From Photobacterium sp. GJ3 (GTDB lineage: Bacteria; Pseudomonadota; Gammaproteobacteria; Enterobacterales; Vibrionaceae), in contig NZ_CP073579.1 of NCBI RefSeq assembly GCF_018199995.1, positions 1,054,001 to 1,118,000 of the forward strand: a stretch of DNA of 64,000 nucleotides. The letters run 5' to 3'. The notes beneath the pieces were generated by a model that did no database searches, was not told where the DNA came from, and was given only the letters and a program-made list of their open reading frames with translations. Shown piece after piece: positions 7,545 to 17,131 of this stretch. A program made the translations under genes and the position numbers. Positions within the stretch are counted from its first letter, which is position 1. Every line of letters starts with the position of its first letter.

Positions 7545-9779
7545 TTAATCCCCCGATAAAACAGCATATCCTTGGCTGAAAAATCTTTTCCTTTTACTTC
7601 GACTCGAAGTATGAAAATTAACCACATCTGTAATGCTATCTGTTGATTCTTCAGTATTATCTACTCTATCGTTTAACTTATTTAACTTCCAGAACCCTAA
7701 AGCACTTAAAAAACCAGGTATCGTTTCAAGCAAAATATTAGGGTCTTCGACAAGATTAAAACTCACCTCAGGAATAGTCTCTTCCAGAATATCCTGAACA
7801 TTCTCATAATTTGACTTCCATGTTAACTGTATAAAACCTTTTCCTTTAAAATTGATTCCACTCTCATCGCCGCCTTGTATTAACTTAAAGCCGCCATCAG
7901 GGCAAGCATAGACACGTTTCGCAATTTCATCTTCTTGTGGATATTGCAAATAATACAACCCATCCTTGCTCCTGTATTCATACTGTGATTTATCAGATTC
8001 ATTAAGCCCCCGATATACCTCAGGCTCAACTCTAATATAACCATAAGTATCGGCTTCAGAAGGATAATGATTAAAGTAACGTGAAAATATACTCTTTAGT
8101 GCGCTGACACTATACCATAGGTCTTCTTCTCTACCAGTTAAGCTTGAACCAACTTCCGCCCTGATCTGAGCAAAAAACTGAGCCGCACGCTCATGAGTAT
8201 TGATTTCGAATAGCTCAGCATTAGCATTAAATAAAATGCGAACTTCTTCTCGCTTATCTTCTGGAGCATCGGGGAATAACGCGGCCATTTTTTCTTTAGA
8301 GATCTGATAACCATAACTGCGGATAGCGAACGGCCAAAAATGCCACACTTGGGGCTGAATCTCCAACTTCTCCGTATCTAACTGTTGCATCCACGCTGTT
8401 TGTTCAATACGTGCTTTTTCATGGTCAATAAAATCATCGTACAGCGACATGATTTTTTCGCGATACGCAGATTCCTGGAAGATGGCTTCAGACTGAAAAT
8501 ACTTGCTGGCATGCTGTTCCAGCAGATCACGCCCTTTTTCCAGCACCTGATTAAACCAGGCATTATCCACTTGTTCTTCAAAGTGCCACTCACTTGGATG
8601 CTTGGCGATCACTTTTTCCAGTTTGTTCGTGGCGGACTGATAAAATGCGATCAGTTCATTCTCTGAAAGCTGTCCATCGTTGTCGGTGTCAATCGCGCGG
8701 TAAATGTCATTGAAAAACACATTTTCCGGTTCCATCACGCCATTACTGCCGCTGCCGTCGATCACCTGAAAACCATGTTCTTCCTGACCGGCTGCAAGCG
8801 CTTTCAGGAAGTATTCTGGCGGGCGATCGTTAGAGAAGACCTCAAGATGAACACGATATTCCTGATCAATATTGCCCTGCGCATTCTTCAGAAATTCATA
8901 TTTACCCAGATAGCCCAAGTGTTCCCCGGCCTCAATTTTGAACGGGATGTCCGGGATCTGAACGGCGCCATCCACCGTAATCGGAAGCTTAGCCTCCGGC
9001 CCATTTTTCATGTGCCACGGTGGTAGCTTCTTGGTTAGGGGTTCTGCAATTTCATTCCACATGGCTTCCGGTTCGATCCCTTCACCGTGTTGCTTGATCG
9101 CAATCCAGACTTCCTGATTGAGCGTCAAATCGGCATCTGATTGAATTGCAACTTGATTTGAGCCTGTATATTGACCCACGCAAACCACTTTTGCCTGAAG
9201 GAAATCATACTCAGTGCTGCCCAGCTTACCTTTCACCACCGTTGCTCTTGAAGGATCAATGAGTTTCAGAATTGTACCTTCGGGCAGTAACACTTTTTTG
9301 TCAAAATCTGCACTGCCTGGCTTACTGCGAGAGTTCCGGTTCTTTTTCAAGCGGATATAGGGGAGCTGGCTGGCATTTTCCGCTGCCGCCATTGAATCCT
9401 GAATTTCCTTCTGGGACTGCAAATGCATGTAGAGGGAATAGAAAGTATAACTTTCGTCTTCTTTGTCCGGGTTCTGGAAGGTGTGCCGCAGCAGACAAAA
9501 GTTGTTGCTGTAGCTGGACGTGGTATCCAGATACTGTGTGGTTGGATATTCCTCCGACATGCGATAGGCCACCAGCTCACCATCGATCATCGCCTGAACC
9601 GGCTGAAAGTGCTGCGCCCAGAAAGCGATGCGGTTATTTAAGTGAATACCGCCATGCCAGCCACGGCCTTTACTGATGAGATAGCGGCCGCTGGTCTGCC
9701 CGCTCAGCAGCACTTTCAGTGCCGCCATATCCGCGAATGGTTTGCCATCGACCTGACAGATAGGAAATGCTGTGTTCAT
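7545..9779 (-). CDS. Probable T6SS peptidoglycan-hydrolase effector (LytM-like + EF-hand + GH19/lysozyme-like)
   Basis: The product is 744 residues without a signal peptide, as expected for a T6SS cargo. Residues about 30-320 resemble a degenerate LytM/M23 fold: WHGGIHL near residue 42, VQAMIDGELVAY, YSLYMHL, and RVHLEVF in place of the usual final HLHFE. An EF-hand (DTDNDGQLSENE) follows at about residue 365. The C-terminal part carries GKGFIQLTWKSNY (about residue 645), the signature of GH19/lysozyme-like endolysins. The predicted role is cell-wall cleavage in the periplasm of target cells. It follows the PAAR-like carrier by 12 bases and precedes an exported family A gene by one base. Whether the LytM part is still catalytic is doubtful. 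Confidence 0.72.
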   Translation of the reverse strand: MNTAFPICQVDGKPFADMAALKVLLSGQTSGRYLISKGRGWHGGIHLNNRIAFWAQHFQPVQAMIDGELVAYRMSEEYPTTQYLDTTSSYSNNFCLLRHTFQNPDKEDESYTFYSLYMHLQSQKEIQDSMAAAENASQLPYIRLKKNRNSRSKPGSADFDKKVLLPEGTILKLIDPSRATVVKGKLGSTEYDFLQAKVVCVGQYTGSNQVAIQSDADLTLNQEVWIAIKQHGEGIEPEAMWNEIAEPLTKKLPPWHMKNGPEAKLPITVDGAVQIPDIPFKIEAGEHLGYLGKYEFLKNAQGNIDQEYRVHLEVFSNDRPPEYFLKALAAGQEEHGFQVIDGSGSNGVMEPENVFFNDIYRAIDTDNDGQLSENELIAFYQSATNKLEKVIAKHPSEWHFEEQVDNAWFNQVLEKGRDLLEQHASKYFQSEAIFQESAYREKIMSLYDDFIDHEKARIEQTAWMQQLDTEKLEIQPQVWHFWPFAIRSYGYQISKEKMAALFPDAPEDKREEVRILFNANAELFEINTHERAAQFFAQIRAEVGSSLTGREEDLWYSVSALKSIFSRYFNHYPSEADTYGYIRVEPEVYRGLNESDKSQYEYRSKDGLYYLQYPQEDEIAKRVYACPDGGFKLIQGGDESGINFKGKGFIQLTWKSNYENVQDILEETIPEVSFNLVEDPNILLETIPGFLSALGFWKLNKLNDRVDNTEESTDSITDVVNFHTSSRSKRKRFFSQGYAVLSGD

Positions 9780-9791
9780 GAATTTACTTCC

Positions 9792-11246
9792 TTAGTCTGA
9801 AAACACATCAAAGAACGGAATCAGGCTTTCCTGTCCGGGGGTCGCTGTTGTAAATACCACAGCAGTCACCTGGCCAACCGTGGAACTGTAACCGGAAACC
9901 TGGGTGTTTGTCACAATACTTTCCTCTGCGTTTTCAATTAGCTGCATCAATTTCTCACTTAGCGAGGAAAAGTATTGCGTTGTGAGATCCGGCAGGAGTC
10001 GGTTCAGCGTTTTCAGACCTTCCTGATAACGGGTGATCCCCTCCACAATCACAGTGCGATGATCATATTCCGCCTGAAGTTTCATGAACGTCAGATAGTC
10101 ATTGATCACTGATACGAATCCATCAATGTACTGATTCAGTGTCTGGGCGACCGCACCCCAGTCTAAATTCCGGATATATTCGATACTGTTTCCCGTACCG
10201 TGATAGCGCACACCGCCCAGCAAGAAAGCCGCGGGTAAGAACTCATCTGGCGTAAACAGCACAGACAGAATATGACCTTGCGGATGGCAAATCGGTGCCA
10301 GACTGTGGATCAGCGGCACATAGTGATCGACGGTGTCTGCATCGCGCTGGATCCAGTCCATGGCAGACACAAAACATTCGCCAAAGACTTTGTGCTGATG
10401 TTCAGTGGCGAAATACGCAGCGCTGAACTGACTTTCAAATCGCACCAATGCTTCAAAGTCCGGATCCGAGAAGGTTTCAGATAGCAGAACCCCCCAGTCA
10501 TTTCGCACCCCGCTTCGTTCCTGCCAGTACGGAACGCGGTTTCCGGCCACAGCAGAAAAGTAAGCAAAGAGGTCCGGATAGGTATTTTCCGTGGTGTTCT
10601 CAGGCAGCGTTTCATAAGGCTGGTATGGGTCCTGAGACTCTTTGAAATTGAACATGCACAGTTGTTCATCCAATCCGCTGACCGTGGCCTGACCGCTGCT
10701 GTCCAGCGTACCGCTTCCCAGCTCAGCCCCACCTTCATCGGTCACCGTAAATGGTGCATTGGTCAGCGGCGCGCCCGTCGGATAACGGCAACTCACGGTC
10801 ACATCGAAGGTTGATGCTTCATCCGGCGGAACTTCAACGCTGGCCTGCGACACACCGGCAAGGCACATGGTATTGGCTTTGTTCATCGTCATCATGTCGG
10901 ACAGGCGCGTCACACCTTCACCTTCAAACTTCACGGTTGCAGAAGCCGTCACAAAGGCGGCTTCTCCCTGAATGGTGCCCGAGACAATGCCTTTTTTATC
11001 GCCGCCTTCATCGCCGGTACTGGTTGAAAACTTACTGGGCTTAATCGCAACACTGTTGCCGCCATCCATGGTGATCGTTTTGGTGCCATCGACCAGATCC
11101 GCCGACTTGGCCTGATTGGAATAAGGAATCGGCACCACAGGGGGTCCGCACTGTGTCATACAAACATCCGGAATATCGGCATTTGCCACGCCTTCTGACC
11201 CCTGATGGACAATACTCAAGCCATCTGCACTTACCGTCACTGCCAT
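9792..11246 (-). CDS. DUF4150/PAAR-like T6SS carrier protein with C-terminal helical domain
   Basis: The product is 484 residues. Residues 1-135 have the DUF4150 PAAR-like pattern: IPDVCMTQCGPPVVPIPYSN, a lengthy KxxxFSTSTGDEGG segment, and NTMCLAG. PAAR-like proteins sit on the VgrG spike tip and carry effectors. Residues about 145-200 look like a small Ig-like or carboxypeptidase-regulatory-like fold (GAPLTNAPFTVTDEGGAELG). The remainder is mostly helical and possibly binds the next gene's product. It is the first gene of the minus-strand island. A 226-base piece of its 3' half has been copied into the immunity train. No VgrG or core T6SS gene is in the window. Confidence 0.8.
   Translation of the reverse strand: MAVTVSADGLSIVHQGSEGVANADIPDVCMTQCGPPVVPIPYSNQAKSADLVDGTKTITMDGGNSVAIKPSKFSTSTGDEGGDKKGIVSGTIQGEAAFVTASATVKFEGEGVTRLSDMMTMNKANTMCLAGVSQASVEVPPDEASTFDVTVSCRYPTGAPLTNAPFTVTDEGGAELGSGTLDSSGQATVSGLDEQLCMFNFKESQDPYQPYETLPENTTENTYPDLFAYFSAVAGNRVPYWQERSGVRNDWGVLLSETFSDPDFEALVRFESQFSAAYFATEHQHKVFGECFVSAMDWIQRDADTVDHYVPLIHSLAPICHPQGHILSVLFTPDEFLPAAFLLGGVRYHGTGNSIEYIRNLDWGAVAQTLNQYIDGFVSVINDYLTFMKLQAEYDHRTVIVEGITRYQEGLKTLNRLLPDLTTQYFSSLSEKLMQLIENAEESIVTNTQVSGYSSTVGQVTAVVFTTATPGQESLIPFFDVFSD
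10055..10280. repeat. 226-base direct repeat (source copy inside the PAAR-like gene)
   Basis: This is the in-gene copy of the segment duplicated at 6056-6281. It encodes the helical part of the PAAR-like protein after the Ig-like region. It is taken as the source because its frame is continuous with the carrier protein. Confidence 0.8.
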
Positions 11247-11494
11247 GCCGCTACCTCATATCATTGATTTTCAGCGTATTTTATCAACAAGGCCCGGTTG
11301 CTATCTCACTGGATTCACCTTCATTCAGTCGGTTTGCCCTGTCGTTCTGACGGATTCCTGAAAAATGAGACCTCACTCCACGATTTGGCGGTTTTCATCC
11401 AGAAAAAAATGCTGAAATGCAGGCGATTTATCAGGCAGTTATGCAACAATGCGCTATGCTCTGGTCAGATATTCGAGACAGGGACGGTAGTCTG
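11247..11494. promoter_or_regulatory. Divergent intergenic region between PAAR-like gene and response regulator
   Basis: This gap of about 250 bases separates two divergently read genes, so it must contain promoters in both directions. I could not identify convincing -10/-35 boxes or an operator. The in-frame codons before 11495 are not counted as coding because the REC domain begins right after that ATG. Confidence 0.4.
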
Positions 11495-13135
11495 ATGCTG
11501 TTATGCCATTTCTCTTTTCTGATCATCGACGACAGTCATATTTCAATTTCCCTGATGCGTTCCATGCTGACACACGCAGGTGTGCCGAACGCAAAGATTC
11601 AAACCACCAGCGACAGCCTGAAAGCATTGCGGATGCTTCGCACCAACACGTACGACGTGGTGTTATGTGATTACAACATGCAGCACCATATTGACGGTGG
11701 CCTGATTTTTGATGAAATCAAACACAACCACCTGCTGCCACCGAGCAGTGTGTTTATTTGTGTGACTGGCGATAACAGCCAGCAAGTGGTCACTCACTTT
11801 CTGGAGCTGGAACCTGATGACTATCTCATTAAACCCTTCCGGATGAATGATTTTATCTCCCGGATTGAGTATGTGCTTGAGCGTAAAATTGCCCTGAATA
11901 CGTTGCTCACTGCCGTGGAAGAGAAACGATATGAAACTGCCCTGCATTGCGGTGAAACACTGCTGAGTCAGTACCCGAAATACAAAGGCTATTTGTCCCG
12001 GATTCATGGGGATTGTCTGCTGCGACTGCAACGGCATCAGGAAGCAGAAATTTTTTACAAACAGGCTATGCAGGAAACACAGCACATCTGGCCTATGGTT
12101 GGTTTTGGCAATGCGTTACAGGGTTCCGGCAAACTCAAGCAGGCAGAAGAGGTATTTCAGGAAATACTGGCGCGTCATCCCAACCATCCGAAAGTCCGTC
12201 AAAGCCTGGCCAATTGCCTGATCCGGAAAGAAGAATTACCTGAAGCGCTTCAGCAGTTTTTGCTGCTGCATAAAATCAACCCGGCCAATCCCATCCGGGA
12301 GCTCATTATTGCCAACCTGTACGCGGCACAGCAGCAGCACGAACAAGCCGCGTCCAGCTATTGCCGCTACACAGAAAAAGTGAAAGATACCAGCCAGTAC
12401 AGCCTGGGTATTGACGTCAATATGTCTGTATCCATGCTGTTGGCCAGTATTTATCTCAAAGCGCCCAAACAACAGATCAAGCTGGTTGATGACGCCCGTA
12501 CCGCACTCATCCGGCTGAATCAGAAAACAACGAAAGATGATAAACAACTCGCCAGACATCCGAGTTTGCTGGTCGGGATGGCGATTCTGGCCTGCTTACG
12601 CGGAGAGATTCAGAACTGCTACAGCATTGCCAATCAAATTGAATCGGATCAGGAGGACATTTCAGATTTTTACACGGCACTCAATCTGGCCCGCATGTAT
12701 GGTTTTTGCGGCATGCCGGATATGTATGAGTCCGCCATGGTGAAAGCCCGGCAAATCTGTGGGGAAGCGGACGATGAAGGCTTGATGCTGAGCCAGACAG
12801 AACTGCTGAATGGTTTTCAGGATGAAATATATCAACGCCTACGCCTTGGTGGCACACTGGTGAAACAGGCGCAGCAGTATCGTCAGGAAAATTTAGCCAA
12901 CAAAGCTCTGAAAAAAGCTTATCGCGCCTTTTTCATTGTGCCTTTTCACCATGAGTTATGTTTTCTGATCCTGGAACTCACCGGACTGGCGACCCCCAGC
13001 TGGTTACAGCATGATGAAGTCATGGCCATCCTGAAATCCTGTTATTGGGTGTACTGCAATGACAAACGTCCCACTGAGCAACAAAAAAGACGGGCACTGG
13101 ATTTTTATCGGTTAGCGTTGATTCGGGTGGATTGA
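11495..13135 (+). CDS. Response regulator with REC domain and TPR repeats
   Basis: The product is 546 residues. The start at 11495 places the conserved receiver core (FLIIDDSH, acidic pair D12/D13) at the expected distance; an upstream in-frame start would add an unrelated 26 residues. The phosphoacceptor is D59 in VVLCDYNM and the conserved lysine is K113 in YLIKPF. Residues about 135-300 form tetratricopeptide repeats (AEIFYKQAMQ, KQAEEVFQEILARHPNH). There is no DNA-binding or enzymatic output domain, so it likely acts through protein contacts. No histidine kinase is adjacent. The divergent T6SS island next door is a possible but unproven regulatory partner. Confidence 0.85.
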   Translation: MLLCHFSFLIIDDSHISISLMRSMLTHAGVPNAKIQTTSDSLKALRMLRTNTYDVVLCDYNMQHHIDGGLIFDEIKHNHLLPPSSVFICVTGDNSQQVVTHFLELEPDDYLIKPFRMNDFISRIEYVLERKIALNTLLTAVEEKRYETALHCGETLLSQYPKYKGYLSRIHGDCLLRLQRHQEAEIFYKQAMQETQHIWPMVGFGNALQGSGKLKQAEEVFQEILARHPNHPKVRQSLANCLIRKEELPEALQQFLLLHKINPANPIRELIIANLYAAQQQHEQAASSYCRYTEKVKDTSQYSLGIDVNMSVSMLLASIYLKAPKQQIKLVDDARTALIRLNQKTTKDDKQLARHPSLLVGMAILACLRGEIQNCYSIANQIESDQEDISDFYTALNLARMYGFCGMPDMYESAMVKARQICGEADDEGLMLSQTELLNGFQDEIYQRLRLGGTLVKQAQQYRQENLANKALKKAYRAFFIVPFHHELCFLILELTGLATPSWLQHDEVMAILKSCYWVYCNDKRPTEQQKRRALDFYRLALIRVD

Positions 13136-13322
13136 GTGAAAGGTTGAACCAAACCCCTGAAACCAAAAAGCCAGGTTTCCGCTACCGATGTCGAAAATTA
13201 ATTCTGACGATTGGTTATATATTGATTTAACGGTTATGATTCCGGTTAATTTTCAATACCAGATAACCGTATTTCTCTGGCATTTTCGTTTTCATTATTT
13301 ATTTATTATGCAGAGGCAAAAA

Positions 13323-13667
13323 ATGAAGAAACTTATACTTTTTACAGCACTAGTAATGCTCTCTGCGAATTCATCCGCAACAATTGAAACCGGCCCAATG
13401 ATGGACACTTTATACCCTGTCAGTTTTTATCACGATGCCGGAGATGGCTTATACGTTGAATTCCAATCAGGTTCGCTTCCGGGGTGTAACAATGACAGAG
13501 GTGCAAGATTATCCAAAGAAAATGCGAACTACAAAGAGCTCTATTCTTTGTTGTTAACCATGATGGCAACCAAAAACTTCAAAGGACAATTGCGTTTTGA
13601 ACAAACCAATCAATACACCGGATGGTGGAAATGCTCGATTCAAGGCGTTTTTGTCCAACCCAAATAA
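13323..13667 (+). CDS. Small exported hypothetical protein
   Basis: The product is 114 residues from the ATG at 13323, preceded by AGAGGCAAAA as a weak ribosome site. The signal peptide is MKKLILFTALVMLSANSSA and the mature part starts TIETGPMMDTLYP. Two cysteines (LPGCNN, WWKCSI) could pair. The pattern of an exported small domain with AxLSKENANYKELYSLLLTMM resembles hypothetical proteins common in Vibrionaceae, but I cannot name a function. The GNAT gene begins 28 bases after its stop. Confidence 0.65.
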   Translation: MKKLILFTALVMLSANSSATIETGPMMDTLYPVSFYHDAGDGLYVEFQSGSLPGCNNDRGARLSKENANYKELYSLLLTMMATKNFKGQLRFEQTNQYTGWWKCSIQGVFVQPK

Positions 13668-13695
13668 TCAAGTCACCGCAGATTTCAGATCACGA

Positions 13696-14232
13696 ATGAT
13701 GACGACTGATATACGGGTCACCCCAGAAATAGACATCGACCAAGCAACCCATGCCGCCATTCAGCAACTCCGGAATGAAAGCTTTCCGAAGCATCAGGTG
13801 GCCCGTTCTTATTACAAGCAATGCCCGCATTTGCGATTGCTGGCATACGACGGTGACACCCTGACGGGCCATCTCGGGTTGGATTATCGGCGAATCCGGG
13901 TGGGTGATTCCGTGCTGAAAGTACTGGGGGTGATTGATTTTTGTGTTCGTGAGCAAGTCCGGGGGACTGGAATCGGCTCCGCCATGCTGACGTATTTAAA
14001 CCAGTATGCCCAATCCAGAGCCGTGGACTTTATCATGCTGCTCTCTGAGCATGAGACGTTTTACCGCAAACACGGTTTTCAAAACATCTCAGCCCAGCAC
14101 CACTGGCTGATGATTCATGAACATCAGAACTTTGGCATCGGCCATCATTGGCTGGACGATCTCTGGGTCTGTTCCATTCAGGGCGCCCCCTGGCCAGACG
14201 GAGAGATCGACTGGCTGGGTTATCTCTACTGA
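13696..14232 (+). CDS. GNAT family N-acetyltransferase
   Basis: The product is 178 residues with start at 13696 (MMTTDIRVTPE); one codon later is equally good. The acetyl-CoA loop is seen as VREQVRGTGIGSAML, with the preceding strand LKVLGVIDFCV and the following FIMLLSEHETFYRKHGFQN typical of GNAT enzymes. The substrate is unknown. It is convergent with the adhesin gene, with a 51-base gap that contains a hairpin. Confidence 0.8.
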   Translation: MMTTDIRVTPEIDIDQATHAAIQQLRNESFPKHQVARSYYKQCPHLRLLAYDGDTLTGHLGLDYRRIRVGDSVLKVLGVIDFCVREQVRGTGIGSAMLTYLNQYAQSRAVDFIMLLSEHETFYRKHGFQNISAQHHWLMIHEHQNFGIGHHWLDDLWVCSIQGAPWPDGEIDWLGYLY

Positions 14233-14236
14233 AGCA

Positions 14237-14260
14237 CCACGGCATTGGGTGCTGCCGTGG
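14237..14260. terminator. Hairpin between convergent GNAT and adhesin genes
   Basis: CCACGGC (14237-14243) pairs with GCCGTGG (14254-14260) across a 10-base loop. It lies just after the GNAT stop in a convergent gap. There is no T run, so termination activity is uncertain. Confidence 0.4.
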
Positions 14261-14283
14261 CGCACCGTGTGACCGCACCGCGA

Positions 14284-17010
14284 TCAAGGATCGACATTCA
14301 GCGCGTTTTGATCAAAGAGCGCGGTGACAATCTCATTGGCCGTTGAGGCGATGTCCAGCCCGAGTGAGCTGAGATCCAGATTTTCCAGCACCACATTCTG
14401 TTGCTGGCCCGCGTCTGCATTCACCGTCAGATTGACATTCCCGCTACCATCAACGCTCGCATCCAGATGATCCAGCAACCGGGTCAGTTCATCACCACCT
14501 TCATCCGGCAATACATCCGACAGGGTCAGGACATCTTCGCCCAGCGTCAGATCGGTGATCACATCAGTATTCGCCGGGGTCGACAACGAGCCCGGATTCA
14601 GTACAAAGATATCGTTGTCATCGCCGCCAGTCAGAATATCGTTCCCCGGACCGGCGATGAGTGTATCATTGCCAGCCAGTCCGTTCAGCGTGCTGCCGGA
14701 CGGGTCTGCGCTCAATTCATCATCACCATTGGTGGCAAAACTGATATCCAGCAGCAAGGTGCCATTACCAAACAGCGTTTCCAGTTTCTCGCCATCGGTC
14801 AGGCTTGCCGGATCGGTGCCCAGCAAACTGGCCTGGCTGACCCCTTCCAGCACAATACGCTGAACAACCGAACCGCCATCCAGAATATCCAGGACGGTAT
14901 CCGCACCGTCATCGGTCAGTTGAATTTGAGCGGTCAGATCATCAAAGGAACTGCTGCCGGACGTATCCACCGCTTCGGTCAGATCCAGACCGTCGATTCC
15001 GGCTTCGAAATCTTTCACCGTGTCCGTGGCTTCATTGCCAGCTGTGCCTAAATCTGCCGCGATCCACCTGAACAGATCACGAACCCCGTCACCGGTGCCG
15101 CCGGCTTCACCGCCCCAGAGCAGGTCATCGCCTGCACCACCGACCAGAATATCCTGACCTAAGCCGCCAACCAGAATATCTTCGCCATCTCCCCCCAGCA
15201 GCGTGTCTCCGCCATCCGCACTGATGACCAGATTCGGTGCGCCGCTGTCACCTGCACCGATTTCCCCGCCGGTATTGGCCGGATCATCGACGCGGACTTC
15301 AATTGCGACCGGCGCTGATTCCGCCTGACTGCCATCCACTTCTTCAGAAACCGCAACCACGGACAGATTACTGGTCCCTTCCGGCAAATTGCTGACAAAA
15401 AGATCACTGAGCTGTGCCGGAGTGACCGTCCAACTGCCATCGCCATTGTCTGTTCCGACTACAGCCCCGGCGCTGTCGACTAACTGACCCGTGCCAAGAT
15501 TGCGTATCTGCACCGTCAGGGTTTCATTCGGATCCCCCGCCACCGCTTCAAGCCCCAGCAGCGGTATGACCGCACCGAGTGCCCCCCGCATCACAGCGGT
15601 CTGCGGGACAGACAGTGTCATTGTCGGTGGTGTCGCGACCGGCGTCACCGTCACATTCACTGTGGTTGTGGCAGTTTTCGGGCCGTCAGTCCCGACGTTG
15701 CCCTGATCATTGACCGTCACTGTGACCGTATCTGCGCCATTGAAATCCGCATTTCCCTGATAATCCACACCCGATGCCAGAATGGCATTGATCTCATCCA
15801 GGCTACCTTCCAGCGTCACCGCGCCTGTCCCGTTATCGGTCACGATGACCGAAGAACCACCGGGGACAGTCACGGTCAGCGTGCCCTGATCCGCGCTCAG
15901 TGTGGCGGTCATCACGCCGGTTGATCCGGCTTCGCCGAAATCAGCATCAGTGACGGATAAACCACTGAGTGTCAGTACCGCCTCTTCCGCCACGGTCTGA
16001 TCGGGCACTGGTGTCAATTCAGGCGCATCATTGATGGCCTGTACCTGAATAGTCACCGTGTCACTGTCTTCCAGCGGGCCGCCAGCGCCCGTGTTGCCCT
16101 GATCATTGGACGTCATCGTCAGCGTGACATCGCCATTGAAGTTCAGGTCCGGCGTAAAATTCAAACCGCTGCCAAGCAGTGTGTTGATGTCTGTGACTGA
16201 ACCTTCCAGCACGATGGTGTCTGTCCCGTCACCGGAAATCATAAGCGCGCCCGTATTGCTGCCGTCCGGTACAGCAAGCACGCCGTCGCTGACAGACAGC
16301 GTGACTGTCATTGTCCCTTCAGTGTCTTCATCCACATCCACATCCGTGACCTGCAGTGCCGTGATCAGCAGTGTGTTATCTTCATCCACCACCAGCGGAT
16401 CCGACGGTACCACATTCACCGGCGCATCGTTGACGCTGTCCAGTGTCACCGTAATGGTTTCAAATACCGCCAGATCATCCGTGGCTTCGTCATCTAAATC
16501 AACAGCACGAATATCCAGATTCAGCTCACCATTCCAGTTGTTGCTGTTCGCATCACCCGGCACGAATATCAGGCTGTCCAGCGAGGAACTTTCTACCTGA
16601 ACTGTCCAACTGCCGTCCCCGTTGTCCGTCACCGTTCCGGACACCCCCGGTGGCAATTCAATCCGGCTGGAATCCGGCACGTTGGACACGATAATCTGCA
16701 GTGTCTCAGGGCCAATTTCATTCACATTCGGGGCTTCGGCCACGCTGAGTTCATCATCAAAGGCCTGAAGATTCAGTATCAGCTCAATATTCTGATCTTC
16801 AGAACCACTGGCTGTGGTTTCAATATCGCTGTCAACACGATCGGCCACCGGCACGATCACAAGATTAAAAGTATCTCTGAACTCTGCCGGTTCAGGTAAG
16901 CTCTCTTCCTTAGTAAAAACAACAATATCAATATCCACGGTACCACTAAAATCTTTCGGAGGAATCACCGTAATGTCATTCAGTTCTTTCGCCGTTAATC
17001 CAGCAGGCAC
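14284..17010 (-). CDS. Giant RTX adhesin, C-terminal segment (Ig-like repeats, RTX, T1SS signal region)
   Basis: This 908-residue segment is the 3' end of one giant gene that starts at 28698. It holds cadherin/Ig-like repeats (VTDADFGEAGSTGVMTATLS, NFNGDVTLTMTSNDQGN). These are followed by glycine-aspartate RTX nonapeptides (GGDGEDILVGG, GGAGDDLLWGG) encoded around 15110-15215, and a second calcium-binding cluster (GNDTLIAGPGNDILTGG) near 14640. The final 100 residues carry the uncleaved type I secretion signal. It is separated from the preceding segment by two one-base shortfalls in G runs (17137-17141 and 17025-17030). Adding one G at each joins all parts in frame, so the ATG-like start at 17010 is not a real start. 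Confidence 0.82.
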   Translation of the reverse strand: MPAGLTAKELNDITVIPPKDFSGTVDIDIVVFTKEESLPEPAEFRDTFNLVIVPVADRVDSDIETTASGSEDQNIELILNLQAFDDELSVAEAPNVNEIGPETLQIIVSNVPDSSRIELPPGVSGTVTDNGDGSWTVQVESSSLDSLIFVPGDANSNNWNGELNLDIRAVDLDDEATDDLAVFETITVTLDSVNDAPVNVVPSDPLVVDEDNTLLITALQVTDVDVDEDTEGTMTVTLSVSDGVLAVPDGSNTGALMISGDGTDTIVLEGSVTDINTLLGSGLNFTPDLNFNGDVTLTMTSNDQGNTGAGGPLEDSDTVTIQVQAINDAPELTPVPDQTVAEEAVLTLSGLSVTDADFGEAGSTGVMTATLSADQGTLTVTVPGGSSVIVTDNGTGAVTLEGSLDEINAILASGVDYQGNADFNGADTVTVTVNDQGNVGTDGPKTATTTVNVTVTPVATPPTMTLSVPQTAVMRGALGAVIPLLGLEAVAGDPNETLTVQIRNLGTGQLVDSAGAVVGTDNGDGSWTVTPAQLSDLFVSNLPEGTSNLSVVAVSEEVDGSQAESAPVAIEVRVDDPANTGGEIGAGDSGAPNLVISADGGDTLLGGDGEDILVGGLGQDILVGGAGDDLLWGGEAGGTGDGVRDLFRWIAADLGTAGNEATDTVKDFEAGIDGLDLTEAVDTSGSSSFDDLTAQIQLTDDGADTVLDILDGGSVVQRIVLEGVSQASLLGTDPASLTDGEKLETLFGNGTLLLDISFATNGDDELSADPSGSTLNGLAGNDTLIAGPGNDILTGGDDNDIFVLNPGSLSTPANTDVITDLTLGEDVLTLSDVLPDEGGDELTRLLDHLDASVDGSGNVNLTVNADAGQQQNVVLENLDLSSLGLDIASTANEIVTALFDQNALNVDP

Positions 17011-17131
17011 GGCAATAGACCACTCCCCCCACCATTGTTCGCTGCACCAACGATGACAAAACCTTCAGGTACATTTTCCAGTTTCACAGAAAGAATACTT
17101 TCTGAGCCATCCACATCGAGTACTGAACCAC

